Assembly: GCA_002394205.1 (NCBI GenBank)
Contig: DGTC01000022.1
Coordinates: 13,858 to 77,857 of the forward strand
Length of the DNA stretch: 64,000 bases
DNA from: Lachnospira sp. UBA4346
Lineage (GTDB): Bacteria; Bacillota; Clostridia; Lachnospirales; Lachnospiraceae
Reading direction: 5' to 3'
Shown here piece by piece: positions 1 to 8,911 of this stretch. The notes under the pieces were generated by a model, which ran no database searches, was not told the DNA's origin, and saw nothing but the letters and a program-made list of their open reading frames with translations. Within the stretch, counting starts at the first letter, position 1, and each line of letters begins with the position of its first letter. The translations under genes were made by a program, and so were the position numbers.

Positions 1-2
1 CG

Positions 3-167
3 TTAGAATCCCTGATAGAGCTGATGCGAGTGGTAGAACAATATCCGGATTACGAAGCAGATTTTATGCAGGTGCAGGCAGCACAGGCACAGCAGTTGGG
101 GCATTTCCATTTGATGAAAGGCGAAAATCCGGTCTATATCGTGACCGTGTATCGCAAACGGATGTAG
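3..167 (+). CDS. C-terminal end of a CbiT-like cobalt-precorrin methyltransferase (partial, runs off left edge)
   Basis: Only the last 54 codons are in the window; the frame is open from the left edge to a TAG at 165-167. The visible end contains a Gln-rich stretch followed by G-x-x-H-x-x-x-x-x-x-NPVYIVTVYR, which resembles the end of the decarboxylating precorrin/cobalt-precorrin methyltransferase CbiT and the C-terminal half of CbiET/CobL fusions. Such enzymes methylate the corrin ring and remove an acetate side chain. The cobalamin genes immediately downstream agree. Because almost all of the protein is missing, a stand-alone CbiT cannot be told from a CbiE-CbiT fusion. Confidence 0.55.
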   Translation, partial: LESLIELMRVVEQYPDYEADFMQVQAAQAQQLGHFHLMKGENPVYIVTVYRKRM

Positions 168-355
168 AATTCTAAGCCTAACATAAGAGATGTTCAATAA
201 GAAAATCTTTGTTTTGAAGTAGCCATGGGAACATCAATAGGAATTTGCTGTGGTGTGCTTATCGGGGCATTTATTGGACATGAAAGGATACAGTGATTAA
301 TCAGCAGTTAGAAGAACAGGATATGGAATAAAGAGTGGAATAAAGGGGAGAAGCG

Positions 356-1759
356 ATGAAGTGTCAGACACCAAGAATGATGATAGCAGGAACGAACAGC
401 GGATGTGGCAAAACCACCGTGGTATGTGGGATTCTCTCAGCCCTGCAGCAGATGAAGAAGCAGATAGTATCTTGCAAATGTGGTCCGGATTATATTGATC
501 CGATGTTTCACAGGCAGATACTTGGTGTCGATACACAGAATCTGGATCTGTATTTTAGTTCGCCGGAAGAAATGCGGTATCTTTTGGCAGAGCATGTGCA
601 ATCGGCAGATATTGCAGTGATTGAAGGTGTGATGGGGTATTATGACGGGAATCGTTTTGAATCAACGCAGGCAAGTTCTTATGAAGTCGCAAAAGAGACG
701 CATACACCTACCGTTCTAGTGGTTTCTGCAAAGGGAATGGCGCAGTCAGTACTTGCGTTGCTGCAAGGCTTTTTAACATTTCAGCCAGATCATACCATTT
801 GTGGTGTGATTTTAAATGGTGTGTCGGCGATGACGGGACAGAAATTATCGAAGCTGATAGAAGAACGCTTCGGAATTCGTGTGTATGGCTGTATTCCAAA
901 GTTAGACAAGATTCAATTTGCAAGCAGACATTTGGGGCTTGTAACGCCACAGGAGATAGAAGAAATCAAACAGGATATGCAGACGCTTGGCAAATTATTT
1001 CTAGAATATGTGGATATGAATGGGCTGTGTGAATTGGCGAAAGGTGCGTCTGATTATGAAGCAGAGCAGCCGATTCGATGGAAGCAGACATTGGTGGCAC
1101 AGGCAGGAAAGAAATCCTTACAGGTTACTGTGGCAAGAGATGTAGCATTTTCATTTTATTATAAAGAAAATCTGCAATTATTGGAACAGTGTGGCTGTAC
1201 GCTGCAATATTTCTCTCCGCTGACGGATGAGAAATTACTAGAGAATACAGATCTTTTGTTGCTTGGCGGTGGTTATCCGGAACTGTATGCAAAACAATTA
1301 TCAGAAAATGCACAAATGAGAGAATCCATACGCAATTATCTTACACAAGGTGGTTGTTGTCTTGCGGAATGTGGTGGATTTATGTATCTGTTGGAGCAGA
1401 TGGCAGATGATAAAGAAACGATTTATCCAATGGTAGGATATTTGAAAGGAAGTAGCGCAAATACAGGACATTTGGTATGTTTTGGATATCAGGAACTTAC
1501 TGCAAATAAACAGGATGCGTATCTGTACCCTGGCAGTATCAAGGCGCATGAATTTCATTATTGGGACAGCACGAATAATGGGAATACGTATCATGCAGTG
1601 AAGCCGTCTGGGAAGCGAAGCTGGGATTGTATCCACACGCAGAGAGGACAAATCCTTGGTTATCCACATTTATACTATTATGCAAATGTGGAAATGATTG
1701 GGAAATTTTTGGATGATTGTAGAAAAGTAAAGGAAGAACGGGAATCATGTTTACGTTAG
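356..1759 (+). CDS. cbiA: Cobyrinate a,c-diamide synthase
   Basis: This 467-residue protein amidates the a and c side chains of (cobalt-)cobyrinate using glutamine and ATP, a cytosolic step of anaerobic corrin synthesis. An N-terminal P-loop (residues 11-21, AGTNSGCGKTT) and a GVMGYYDG segment (91-98) mark the dethiobiotin-synthetase-like ATPase domain. A class I glutaminase-like domain follows, with the nucleophile in AECGGF (Cys339) and a His-rich KAHEFHYW segment (396-403). Length is normal for the CbiA/CobB family. A purine-rich AAAGGGGAGAA site precedes the ATG. The stop overlaps the start of cobU by 13 bases, so the two are probably translationally coupled. Confidence 0.95.
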   Translation: MKCQTPRMMIAGTNSGCGKTTVVCGILSALQQMKKQIVSCKCGPDYIDPMFHRQILGVDTQNLDLYFSSPEEMRYLLAEHVQSADIAVIEGVMGYYDGNRFESTQASSYEVAKETHTPTVLVVSAKGMAQSVLALLQGFLTFQPDHTICGVILNGVSAMTGQKLSKLIEERFGIRVYGCIPKLDKIQFASRHLGLVTPQEIEEIKQDMQTLGKLFLEYVDMNGLCELAKGASDYEAEQPIRWKQTLVAQAGKKSLQVTVARDVAFSFYYKENLQLLEQCGCTLQYFSPLTDEKLLENTDLLLLGGGYPELYAKQLSENAQMRESIRNYLTQGGCCLAECGGFMYLLEQMADDKETIYPMVGYLKGSSANTGHLVCFGYQELTANKQDAYLYPGSIKAHEFHYWDSTNNGNTYHAVKPSGKRSWDCIHTQRGQILGYPHLYYYANVEMIGKFLDDCRKVKEERESCLR

Positions 1760-2268
1760 TAATAGGCGGCAGTGGAAGCGGCAAGTCAGAGTATGCGGAG
1801 AATCAGGCAGTACAGCTGCACACACATGCGGATTTAATCTATATTGCGACAATGAAGGCATTTGATGAGGAATCTAAGAAGCGAATTGAGAGACATCGTC
1901 AGCAAAGAGAAGGGAAAGATTTTCAGACGATGGAATGTTTTCTTGGTTTAAAAGAAGTGCAGATTCCTGACGGAAGTACTGTGCTGCTTGATTGTATGTC
2001 GAATCTGGTTGCAAATGAATTCTTTGATGAGCAGGGAGCAGGAGAAGATACCATAGAGCAGGTTATTTCAGGAGTAGGACATCTGTTACGACATTGTGAA
2101 AATGTTGTCATTGTATCGAATGATGTCTTTGCAGATGGATATTTATATGATGCAGAAACGACAGAATATATACAGACATTAGGCGTTGTGAACCAGCGGC
2201 TCGCACAGATGGCAGATACGGTTGTGGAATGTGTTTGTGGGATTTTGCTTGTGCATAAGAGTGTATGA
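1747..2268 (+). CDS. cobU: Bifunctional adenosylcobinamide kinase / adenosylcobinamide-phosphate guanylyltransferase
   Basis: CobU phosphorylates adenosylcobinamide and transfers GMP to it, giving adenosylcobinamide-GDP for CobS. The 173-residue protein opens with a P-loop GGSGSGKS (residues 7-14) and has an ERHRQQR motif in which His50 is the expected guanylylated residue of this family. The region that normally reads SNEVG..GIVP is here SNDVFADGY, a divergent but recognisable version. It overlaps cbiA at its 5' end and precedes cobS, the usual order of nucleotide-loop assembly genes. Confidence 0.92.
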   Translation: MFTLVIGGSGSGKSEYAENQAVQLHTHADLIYIATMKAFDEESKKRIERHRQQREGKDFQTMECFLGLKEVQIPDGSTVLLDCMSNLVANEFFDEQGAGEDTIEQVISGVGHLLRHCENVVIVSNDVFADGYLYDAETTEYIQTLGVVNQRLAQMADTVVECVCGILLVHKSV

Positions 2269-2405
2269 TGTGATTTATGTATTCAAAAAAACCTGAAATT
2301 GGGAGAAATACCAAGCTGTTTTTTAATGAAGTAGGAAATGCAGCGAAGACAACAGAAATATTATTATGCAGATTTTGCAAGAATGGTTTTACAAAAGGAG
2401 GAACT

Positions 2406-3155
2406 ATGCAATCATTGGTAATCGCATTTGCGATGTATTCAAAGATTCCAATGCCGCGTGTGGACTGGAATGAGAAAAATATGAAATATGCACTGTGCTT
2501 CTTTCCATGGATTGGAGGCGTGATTGCACTGCTTCAGGCTGGATGGATGTGGTGTGCAGATTATTTTCAGGTGGGAAATCTGCTGCGTGGAAGTGTTGCA
2601 TTCTTCATTCCGATTCTGATTACCGGTGGAATTCATATGGATGGGTATCTTGATACGATAGATGCGATTCATTCGTATGGAGATCAGCAGAAACGATTGG
2701 AGATTCTAAAAGATTCTAATTCAGGTGCATTTGCGATTATTTATGGATTGGTCTATCTTGCATTATCGCTTGGAATCTGGAGTGAACTTACCTGGGCACA
2801 GATGCCGCGGCTTGCATTGGTATATTGCATCTCAAGAACACTCAGCGGATTAAGTGTTGAGCTGTTTCCGAAAGCGAAAAAGACGGGATTGGCAGCGACT
2901 TTTCAGGAACAGTCAGACCGAAAGAGGGTAAGTATTATATTAGGAATCTATGTGCTTCTTGAGGCAGCAATTCTTGTGTGGTGTGGCTGGCAGATTGCAG
3001 GGATTATCTGTGCAGCAAGTGTGATTGTATTTGCAATTCATCATCAGATGTGTATGAAGATGTTCGGCGGAATTACAGGCGATTTGGCAGGCTTCTTTTT
3101 GCAGGTCTATGAACTTGTAATGGCAGCAGTGATTTTGGGTGTGCAATATATATAA
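2406..3155 (+). CDS. cobS: Adenosylcobinamide-GDP ribazoletransferase (cobalamin synthase)
   Basis: CobS is the integral membrane enzyme joining adenosylcobinamide-GDP to alpha-ribazole(-phosphate), the last assembly step of cobalamin. The 249-residue product has several hydrophobic segments and the family signature GGIHMDGYLDTIDA followed by an acidic/basic SYGDQQKRLEILKDSNSGAF stretch. An upstream in-frame start at 2277 exists, but the AAAGGAGG at 2395-2402 directly before 2406 and the typical opening MQSLVIAFAMYSKIPMPR decide for 2406. It follows cobU in the same operon. Confidence 0.93.
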   Translation: MQSLVIAFAMYSKIPMPRVDWNEKNMKYALCFFPWIGGVIALLQAGWMWCADYFQVGNLLRGSVAFFIPILITGGIHMDGYLDTIDAIHSYGDQQKRLEILKDSNSGAFAIIYGLVYLALSLGIWSELTWAQMPRLALVYCISRTLSGLSVELFPKAKKTGLAATFQEQSDRKRVSIILGIYVLLEAAILVWCGWQIAGIICAASVIVFAIHHQMCMKMFGGITGDLAGFFLQVYELVMAAVILGVQYI

Positions 3156-3251
3156 TATTTTCTAAGTTCAAAAAGGCAGAAGAGAGCGCAAAACAAGAAG
3201 GATGGATTGGTGCTGTTGATTTAGAAAAAGAATTGGAGTGTAGTAAATAAG

Positions 3252-3662
3252 ATGGGAAAAATAGTAGTAATTGGTGGATATGCACAGGGAAAGACGGCAT
3301 TTGCAGTGGAAAAATTTCCGGAATATCAAGTGGTGTCACCACAAGAATGTATCAGTATGTTACAGGAAGGTTGTTTGAAAGACGGCGCATCACAGGCATT
3401 TTTGCTGGACGATTTTCATCTGTGTATGAAACAATGGCTGGCAGAAGGCAAAGATTATGTGCAGATTGTGGAGCAGATGTTAGAATATCCGGCGTGGATT
3501 ATCCTTGCAAATGAAATTGGCTCCGGAATTGTTCCAATGGAACAGTCGGATCGAATGTGGCGGGAAGAAACAGGAAGGATGCTGACAAAACTTGCGTCAA
3601 AGGCGGACAAAGTATATCGAATGTACGCAGGAATTCCAACATTGATTAAGGGAGAATCGTGA
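3252..3662 (+). CDS. Short CobU-like P-loop protein
   Basis: This 136-residue protein resembles a reduced CobU. It has a P-loop GGYAQGKT (residues 8-15) and a C-terminal ANEIGSGIVPMEQSDRMWREETGRM segment like that of CobU (seen here as two parts: the NEIGSGIVP motif and the RxxxGR helix). It lacks the RHR/His segment that carries the guanylylated histidine in the full-length CobU at 1747. It lies between cobS and cbiB, one base before cbiB. I infer a cobinamide-binding or kinase-only role, or a degenerate paralogue; activity cannot be judged from sequence. Confidence 0.72.
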   Translation: MGKIVVIGGYAQGKTAFAVEKFPEYQVVSPQECISMLQEGCLKDGASQAFLLDDFHLCMKQWLAEGKDYVQIVEQMLEYPAWIILANEIGSGIVPMEQSDRMWREETGRMLTKLASKADKVYRMYAGIPTLIKGES

Positions 3663-3663
3663 A

Positions 3664-4716
3664 ATGTTTCACAATTTGCTAGTATGCTGTATCGGATTTA
3701 TCATTGATTTCATTTTAGGGGACCCACAAGGATTTTCCTTCCACCCGATTCGATTGATTGGAAATCTGATTGCAGCTTTGGATAAATTCTTACACACAAA
3801 TAAAAATGAGAAGCAGCGCAGTGATGAATGTCTTCAAGGGAATAAAGATACGTTGGCAAATCGAGAAAGTCCTGTCAAAGAACTCTTAAAGGGCGGTGTG
3901 TTGGTAATCGTTGTACTAGTCATTTCAACAGGAATTCCAATTGTACTTCTGTATGCACTTGCACAGATCAACCGGTATGCTGAAATTGTTGTAGAAGGAA
4001 TCTTGTGTTATTTTCTCTTTGCAACAAAGTCTTTAAAAACAGAGAGTATGAAAGTCTATACGGCGTTGCAACAAGACGGCTTAGAAGCAGGACGGACGGC
4101 AGTATCGATGATTGTCGGAAGAGATGTAGACAGACTGGACGAAGAAGGCGTAGTAAAGGCGGCAATCGAAACCGTAGCAGAAAATACGAGTGACGGTATT
4201 ATCGCACCGATGTGCTATATGATGCTGGGTGGTGCGCCGCTTGGATTGTTCTACAAAGCAGTCAATACGATGGATTCTATGATTGGTTATAAAAATGCTA
4301 AGTATTTGTATTTTGGACGATGTGCGGCAAGGCTCGATGATGTGGTGAATTTTATACCGGCACGGTTCAGTGCAATCTGTATGTTGACAGCGGCTTACAT
4401 ATTACCGGTATTTGATGGAACGCAGGCAAGACGCATCTATCTGCGTGACAGAAAGAAAAGTTCCAGCCCCAATGCAGCGCAGACAGAATCAGTCTGTGCC
4501 GGAGCAATGCACATTCAGTTATTAGGGGATGCTTATTATTTTGGCAAATTGCATCACAAAGAAACAATCGGAGATGCACTTCGTCCGATTCAGAAAGAGC
4601 AGATTATAGAAGTCAACCGATTGTTGTATGCGACAGCAATCGTTGGAATGATTTGTTTGGCATTGTTGTATGTCGGTGTGGAGATGTGCCTTTCTTCCAC
4701 TTTACAAATCCACTAA
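3664..4716 (+). CDS. cbiB: Adenosylcobinamide-phosphate synthase
   Basis: CbiB is a membrane protein that attaches aminopropanol (or its phosphate, made by CobD) to adenosylcobyric acid. The 350 residues include the N-terminal family motif DFILGDPQGFSFHPIRLIG, the central TVAENTSDGIIAPM segment, and YKAVNTMDSMIGYKN, all diagnostic of CbiB/CobD-type proteins. A charged, Asn/Glu/Lys-rich insertion at roughly residues 39-72 makes it longer than the usual 310-320 residues. The start is two bases after the preceding stop, so it belongs to the same transcript. Confidence 0.94.
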   Translation: MFHNLLVCCIGFIIDFILGDPQGFSFHPIRLIGNLIAALDKFLHTNKNEKQRSDECLQGNKDTLANRESPVKELLKGGVLVIVVLVISTGIPIVLLYALAQINRYAEIVVEGILCYFLFATKSLKTESMKVYTALQQDGLEAGRTAVSMIVGRDVDRLDEEGVVKAAIETVAENTSDGIIAPMCYMMLGGAPLGLFYKAVNTMDSMIGYKNAKYLYFGRCAARLDDVVNFIPARFSAICMLTAAYILPVFDGTQARRIYLRDRKKSSSPNAAQTESVCAGAMHIQLLGDAYYFGKLHHKETIGDALRPIQKEQIIEVNRLLYATAIVGMICLALLYVGVEMCLSSTLQIH

Positions 4717-4891
4717 GAAGTGCTAACATAACTTTCGTTACGGATGGTATTCCAAATAGGAAACTGTACCGGCATATGAGAATTAACCATAGTTTTATTT
4801 GAATTTGAATCATGAGAGCACGGTAGTGATGACTGTATACAGCATACAACTACAGTGAAATGATTGCGTCACCGGAAAGTAAGGTGATAAG

Positions 4892-5770
4892 ATGAAGATA
4901 GGATTTATAGGAGCAGGGAAAGTTGGAACTTCTCTGGGAAAATATTTTGTAGATGGAAACCTTCCGGTGATTGGCTATTATAGCAGACACCGAGAAACTG
5001 CCATAGAAGCAGCGAAATTTACAGGAACACAGGCGTATGAAGATTTAAGTCAGTTCGTTTATGATAGTGACGTAATCTTTCTGACAGTCTCCGATGGGGC
5101 GATACAGTCAGTCTATCATCAGATTCAGGATATGGGAATTCATCAAAAAATAATATGTCATTGCAGTGGCGCAATGACTGCGAACGAAGCATTTGCAGGA
5201 AGAGAGCAGTCAGGGGCCTTTGGATATTCAATACATCCGTTATTTCCAATAAGTAGCAGATTTGATACTTATCAGGAACTATCGGATGCTTTTTTTTGCC
5301 TGGAAGGCGATGAAGTACATATGCAAATGTGGAAGGATATATTTCATCAATTAGGAAATCCGGTGAAAATCATTTCTGCAGATTGTAAAGTGAAGTATCA
5401 TGCAGCATGTGCGATTGCAAGTAATCTGGTGTGTGCGCTGATGGATACGAGTTTTGAGTTATTACAGGATTGTGGATTTGATGAGTCGGAAGCAGGACAG
5501 GCGGTAAGACCGTTGGTTATGCACAATATTGACCGGATATTTAAAGTCGGTGCCGTCGATGCGCTGACAGGAGCTGTGGAGCGCGGTGATACAGAAACGG
5601 TGCGAAAGCATTTACGCTGTCTTGATTCCTATACACAGAAAGATATGTACAGAGCAGTATCAAATCATTTGATTGATATGGCAATGGCAAAACATCCTGA
5701 CACAGATTATGACGATATGCGCATGTTATTAAAGAGAGCGCAGGACAGTGGCAATCAGGAGGAGTTATGA
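4892..5770 (+). CDS. panG: Rossmann-fold/DUF2520 protein, probable PanG-type ketopantoate reductase
   Basis: The 292-residue protein begins with an NAD(P)-binding Rossmann motif (GAGKVGTSLG, residues 7-16) and continues with a DUF2520-type C-terminal helical domain containing KYHAACAIASN. It directly precedes panB and overlaps it by four bases (ATGA). In Francisella, PanG of this family replaces PanE as ketopantoate reductase, reducing 2-dehydropantoate to pantoate; no panE-like gene is visible in this window. The function is therefore inferred from family and context, not from a residue-level signature. A short stretch without a gene (4717-4891) precedes it, suggesting its own promoter. Confidence 0.75.
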   Translation: MKIGFIGAGKVGTSLGKYFVDGNLPVIGYYSRHRETAIEAAKFTGTQAYEDLSQFVYDSDVIFLTVSDGAIQSVYHQIQDMGIHQKIICHCSGAMTANEAFAGREQSGAFGYSIHPLFPISSRFDTYQELSDAFFCLEGDEVHMQMWKDIFHQLGNPVKIISADCKVKYHAACAIASNLVCALMDTSFELLQDCGFDESEAGQAVRPLVMHNIDRIFKVGAVDALTGAVERGDTETVRKHLRCLDSYTQKDMYRAVSNHLIDMAMAKHPDTDYDDMRMLLKRAQDSGNQEEL

Positions 5771-6612
5771 AGAATACAGTAAATACGTTACTAGAAATGA
5801 AACGAAATGGAGAGAAGATTTCACAGATTACCTGTTATGATTATACAACAGCAAGACTTGTAGAGGCTTCTGATATTAATATGATTCTGGTAGGAGACAG
5901 CCTTGGAATGACGATGCAGGGGTACAAAGATACACTTCCAGTTACATTAGATGAGATGATTATTTATGGAAGAAGTGTACAGAGAGCCTGTGAAGATACA
6001 TTTGTCGTGGTTGATATGCCATTTATGAGTTATCAGGCATCCCCGGAGCAGGCGTTAATGAGTGCCGGCAGAATTATGAAGGAGACAGGAGCAAGTGCCG
6101 TGAAGTTAGAGGGCGGTAAGGAAGTATGTCCGCAGATTCGTGCGATTACAGCAGCAGGAATCCCTGTTGTAGCGCATATTGGCATGACACCACAGTCTGT
6201 ACATGCGATGGGAGGCTTTAAGGTACAGGGAAAAGGCGAGGCAAATGCCAGAAGAGTGTTTGAAGATGCACTTGCTGTACAGGAAGCAGGCGCATTTGCA
6301 GTAACATTAGAGTGTGTGCCACCGCTTTTATCAGAAGCAATTACCAAGAAATTAGATATTATTACGATTGGAATCGGAGCAAGTAAGGAATGTGATGCGC
6401 AGGTTCTTGTGTATCAGGATATGTTGGGAATGAGCCCAAGAACACCAAAGTTTGTGAAAACATTTGCAAACATTGGAGAGATGATGACACAGGCATTTAA
6501 CGAATATGACAAAGAAGTAAAGAGTCAGGCATTTCCAACAGCAGAGCATACATTTGTCAAGAGTGACTGTTCAAAAGAATTTTTAGATGAGTTAATGGAG
6601 GAGTATAAATAA
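5767..6612 (+). CDS. panB: 3-methyl-2-oxobutanoate hydroxymethyltransferase
   Basis: PanB makes ketopantoate from alpha-ketoisovalerate and methylene-tetrahydrofolate, the first committed pantothenate step. The 281 residues show the TIM-barrel markers GDSLGM (43-48), a VVVDMPF segment, AVKLEGG and GIPVVAHIGMTPQS, as expected for the metal and substrate site. The start overlaps the PanG-like gene and an AGGAGTT site lies just upstream. The stop overlaps the panC start by one base, indicating tight operon coupling. Confidence 0.96.
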   Translation: MKNTVNTLLEMKRNGEKISQITCYDYTTARLVEASDINMILVGDSLGMTMQGYKDTLPVTLDEMIIYGRSVQRACEDTFVVVDMPFMSYQASPEQALMSAGRIMKETGASAVKLEGGKEVCPQIRAITAAGIPVVAHIGMTPQSVHAMGGFKVQGKGEANARRVFEDALAVQEAGAFAVTLECVPPLLSEAITKKLDIITIGIGASKECDAQVLVYQDMLGMSPRTPKFVKTFANIGEMMTQAFNEYDKEVKSQAFPTAEHTFVKSDCSKEFLDELMEEYK

Positions 6613-7457
6613 TGATTATCGCAACAACAATCGCAGAAGTAAGAGCACAGGTAGCAGAATGGAAAAGACAGGGATTGACAGTAGGGTTAGTACCAACAAT
6701 GGGATATTTGCATGAAGGACACGCAAGTTTAATTGACAAGGCAGTATCTATGTGTGATAAAGTCGTTGCCTCTGTATTTGTCAATCCGACACAGTTTGGT
6801 CCGGGAGAAGATTTAGAGACATATCCAAGAGATTTCAAAAGAGACTGTGCGTTACTTACAGAACATGGCTGTGATATGGTATTTCACCCGGAGGTTTCAG
6901 AAATGTATTATGAGGATGCTGCCACCTTTGTAGAGATTCTTTCCGATATGCCGAAGCAGTTATGCGGTAAGACAAGACCGATTCATTTCAGAGGTGTGTG
7001 CACAGTTGTTTCTAAGTTATTTAATATCGTCACACCGGATAAGGCATTTTTTGGTCAGAAGGATGCACAGCAGCTTGCAATTATCAGACGTATGGTAAGA
7101 GATATGGCTTATGGCATTGAAATTGTAGGATGTCCGATCGTCAGAGAAGCAGATGGTCTTGCAAAGTCATCAAGAAATACGTATTTAAGTGAAGAAGAGA
7201 GAAAGGCTGCGTTAATTTTATCACAAAGTATCAAACTTGCAGAACAGCTCTTAGCAGACGGAGAACGCGATGCAGATAAGATTGTAGAAGCAATGACAAA
7301 GAAAATCGAAACAGAACCGCTTGCAAAGATTGATTATGTATCAGCTGTAGATGGTGTAACAATGGCGACAGTTCATGATGTTCAGACACCAACACTTTTT
7401 GCAATTGCAGTATACATTGGCAAGACAAGACTGATTGATAATACGATTTTTGAATAA
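6612..7457 (+). CDS. panC: Pantothenate synthetase
   Basis: PanC condenses pantoate with beta-alanine using ATP. The 281-residue protein has the nucleotide-binding PTMGYLHEGHASL stretch (residues 28-40; the HxGH motif is 34-37), FVNPTQFGPGEDLETYPR, GQKDAQQ and the KSSRN loop near residue 185, all conserved in this family. It begins at the panB stop codon. A 111-base gap separates it from panD. Confidence 0.96.
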   Translation: MIIATTIAEVRAQVAEWKRQGLTVGLVPTMGYLHEGHASLIDKAVSMCDKVVASVFVNPTQFGPGEDLETYPRDFKRDCALLTEHGCDMVFHPEVSEMYYEDAATFVEILSDMPKQLCGKTRPIHFRGVCTVVSKLFNIVTPDKAFFGQKDAQQLAIIRRMVRDMAYGIEIVGCPIVREADGLAKSSRNTYLSEEERKAALILSQSIKLAEQLLADGERDADKIVEAMTKKIETEPLAKIDYVSAVDGVTMATVHDVQTPTLFAIAVYIGKTRLIDNTIFE

Positions 7458-7568
7458 GCGATTGTTATGCAGTCATTCAATGAAAAATAAAAAACGCAAT
7501 AAAGGTATATTTCAAAAACGATATACAGATGTATAGAGCATTTTTGTACGAATAATTAGGAGAGAAAT

Positions 7569-7961
7569 ATGTTAGTAGATATGTTAAAAGGAAAGATTCA
7601 CAGAGCGACCGTTGTACAGGCAGAATTAGATTATGTCGGTTCTATTACCGTAGATAAGGAGCTATTAGATGCAGCCGGAATTTATGAATATGAAAAGGTG
7701 CATATTGTGGATGTGAATAACGGAAGTCGTTTTGAGACATATACGATAGCCGGAGAACCGGGTTCCGGAATGATTTGCTTAAATGGAGCAGCAGCAAGAT
7801 GTGCAAGTGTAGGAGATAAAGTTATTATTATGGCATACGCCCAAATGACGCCGGAAGAAGTAAAGACAAACAAACCACAGGTGGTATTTGTCGATGACAA
7901 TAACAAAGTATCCCGTATCACAACCTACGAAAAACACGGCAGACTCGAAGAGATGAATTAA
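7569..7961 (+). CDS. panD: Aspartate 1-decarboxylase proenzyme
   Basis: PanD decarboxylates aspartate to beta-alanine for PanC. It is made as a proenzyme that cleaves itself between Gly and Ser to form a pyruvoyl group; the site is visible as DYVGSITVD with Gly24-Ser25. The 130-residue length and the GDKVIIMAYAQM segment are typical. A TAGGAGAGA ribosome site precedes the ATG. A long intrinsic terminator follows 12 bases after the stop, ending the pantothenate operon. Confidence 0.96.
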   Translation: MLVDMLKGKIHRATVVQAELDYVGSITVDKELLDAAGIYEYEKVHIVDVNNGSRFETYTIAGEPGSGMICLNGAAARCASVGDKVIIMAYAQMTPEEVKTNKPQVVFVDDNNKVSRITTYEKHGRLEEMN

Positions 7962-7973
7962 ACGAGCAGTGCC

Positions 7974-8037
7974 AAAAAAGGAGTACAAATATTCGACGAG
8001 AGCGAAGCTCTCACAAGAATATTTGTACTCCTTTTTT
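7974..8037 (+). terminator. Long two-tier intrinsic terminator after panD
   Basis: The arms AAAAAAGGAGTACAAATATTC (7974-7994) and GAATATTTGTACTCCTTTTTT (8017-8037) are exactly complementary over 21 bases, and the interval carries a second hairpin GAGAGC-GAA-GCTCTC (7998-8012). The T run completes a canonical terminator. The A run on the left arm would let it also work on the minus strand. Confidence 0.9.
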
Positions 8038-8115
8038 GATAGTGCGAGAGCACGCATGAGTTTCATCAAACTCTCGTACATGTATGAACGAACAGGGAGG
8101 TGGCTTTATAAGCGA

Positions 8116-8869
8116 GTGATTATTGCAGCAGTCATTGTGCTTGTAGGTGGGATTACAGCATTTGCAGTTGTAAAAAATAATAATGGTGAAAATACACCTG
8201 TAAGTGCAGCGGTTGATAACAAGTCAACGCAGGCAGACAACAGCAATACTGGCAATAATAATAGTAACAACAGTAATAAGGATACGAGTAATGGAAATAA
8301 GGCATCCCAAAAGGATAATATGGCAATTATTACTGTTGATAATGGTGCAAGCAAGGCTGTTGGTGTTGATGAATCAGGCTACATATATAAAAAGCCAAAA
8401 ACAAAATCATCAATCAGAACTGTTGATATACTAGACTTCTTAATACCGATAATAAAACAATATCGTGCAGAATATGTGAAAATGCGTTGGAAACTTGGAA
8501 CAGCATGGCAAGGCGAATCTACTCTTGGTGGAAACCTATTCGTTGGACTAGACGGAAAGAGATTGAGTGGCAGGTGTTGCATATTGGTATCTGAAAAGAC
8601 ATATTGAAAGATACAACGAATGGATTAGTAGGAATCCGACAAGAGCAAAGGAATTAGGATTTGAAGAATTACCGTTCATACCGCTTCATGGATTAAGACA
8701 TTCATTTGCAACGCTGCTAAATTCAAGAGAGGTCAACATAGTTGATATATCTAAGATGTTAGGTCATAAGAATTGTACGGTTACAATGAATGTATATGCT
8801 CACAGTTTTGATGAGCAGAAACATAAAGCTACAAATACGATAAATGAGTTTATTGCAATGAACGCATAA
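8116..8869 (+). pseudogene. Tyrosine integrase remnant fused behind a membrane-anchored N-terminus, then frameshifted
   Basis: The reading frame through 8607 encodes one transmembrane segment (VIIAAVIVLVGGITAFAVV), an Asn/Ser/Thr-rich linker, then from about 8317 a Tn916-type integrase segment (KPKTKSSIRTV, KLGTAWQG, LF..LDGKRLS). Near 8567-8580 the homology moves by one frame and resumes in 8567-8869 with PFIPLHGLRHSFATLL, the GHK segment and MNVYAHS, that is, the catalytic HxxR, GH and Tyr end of the family. The integrase N-terminal arm-binding domain and the first catalytic Arg are absent. The coding start is uncertain: an ATG at 7969 lies inside the terminator, so I use GTG 8116 after a GGGAGGTGG site. 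It is probably not a functional recombinase. Confidence 0.72.
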
Positions 8870-8871
8870 GC

Positions 8872-8910
8872 AAAGAGAGCCAAAGGACAAAAATCCAATG
8901 GCTCCCTTTT
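8872..8910. terminator. Bidirectional terminator between the integrase remnant and the RHH gene
   Basis: The inverted repeat AAAGAGAGCCA (8872-8882) / TGGCTCCCTTTT (8899-8910) ends in T runs on both strands and lies between two convergent reading frames, so it can end transcription from each side. Confidence 0.7.
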
Positions 8911-8911
8911 A

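Noticed and set aside
225..296. Possible 23-residue Gly/Ile-rich hydrophobic peptide (MGTSIGICCGVLIGAF...)
   Set aside because: A weak ribosome site and no family support; too short to call, though a small membrane peptide is not excluded.
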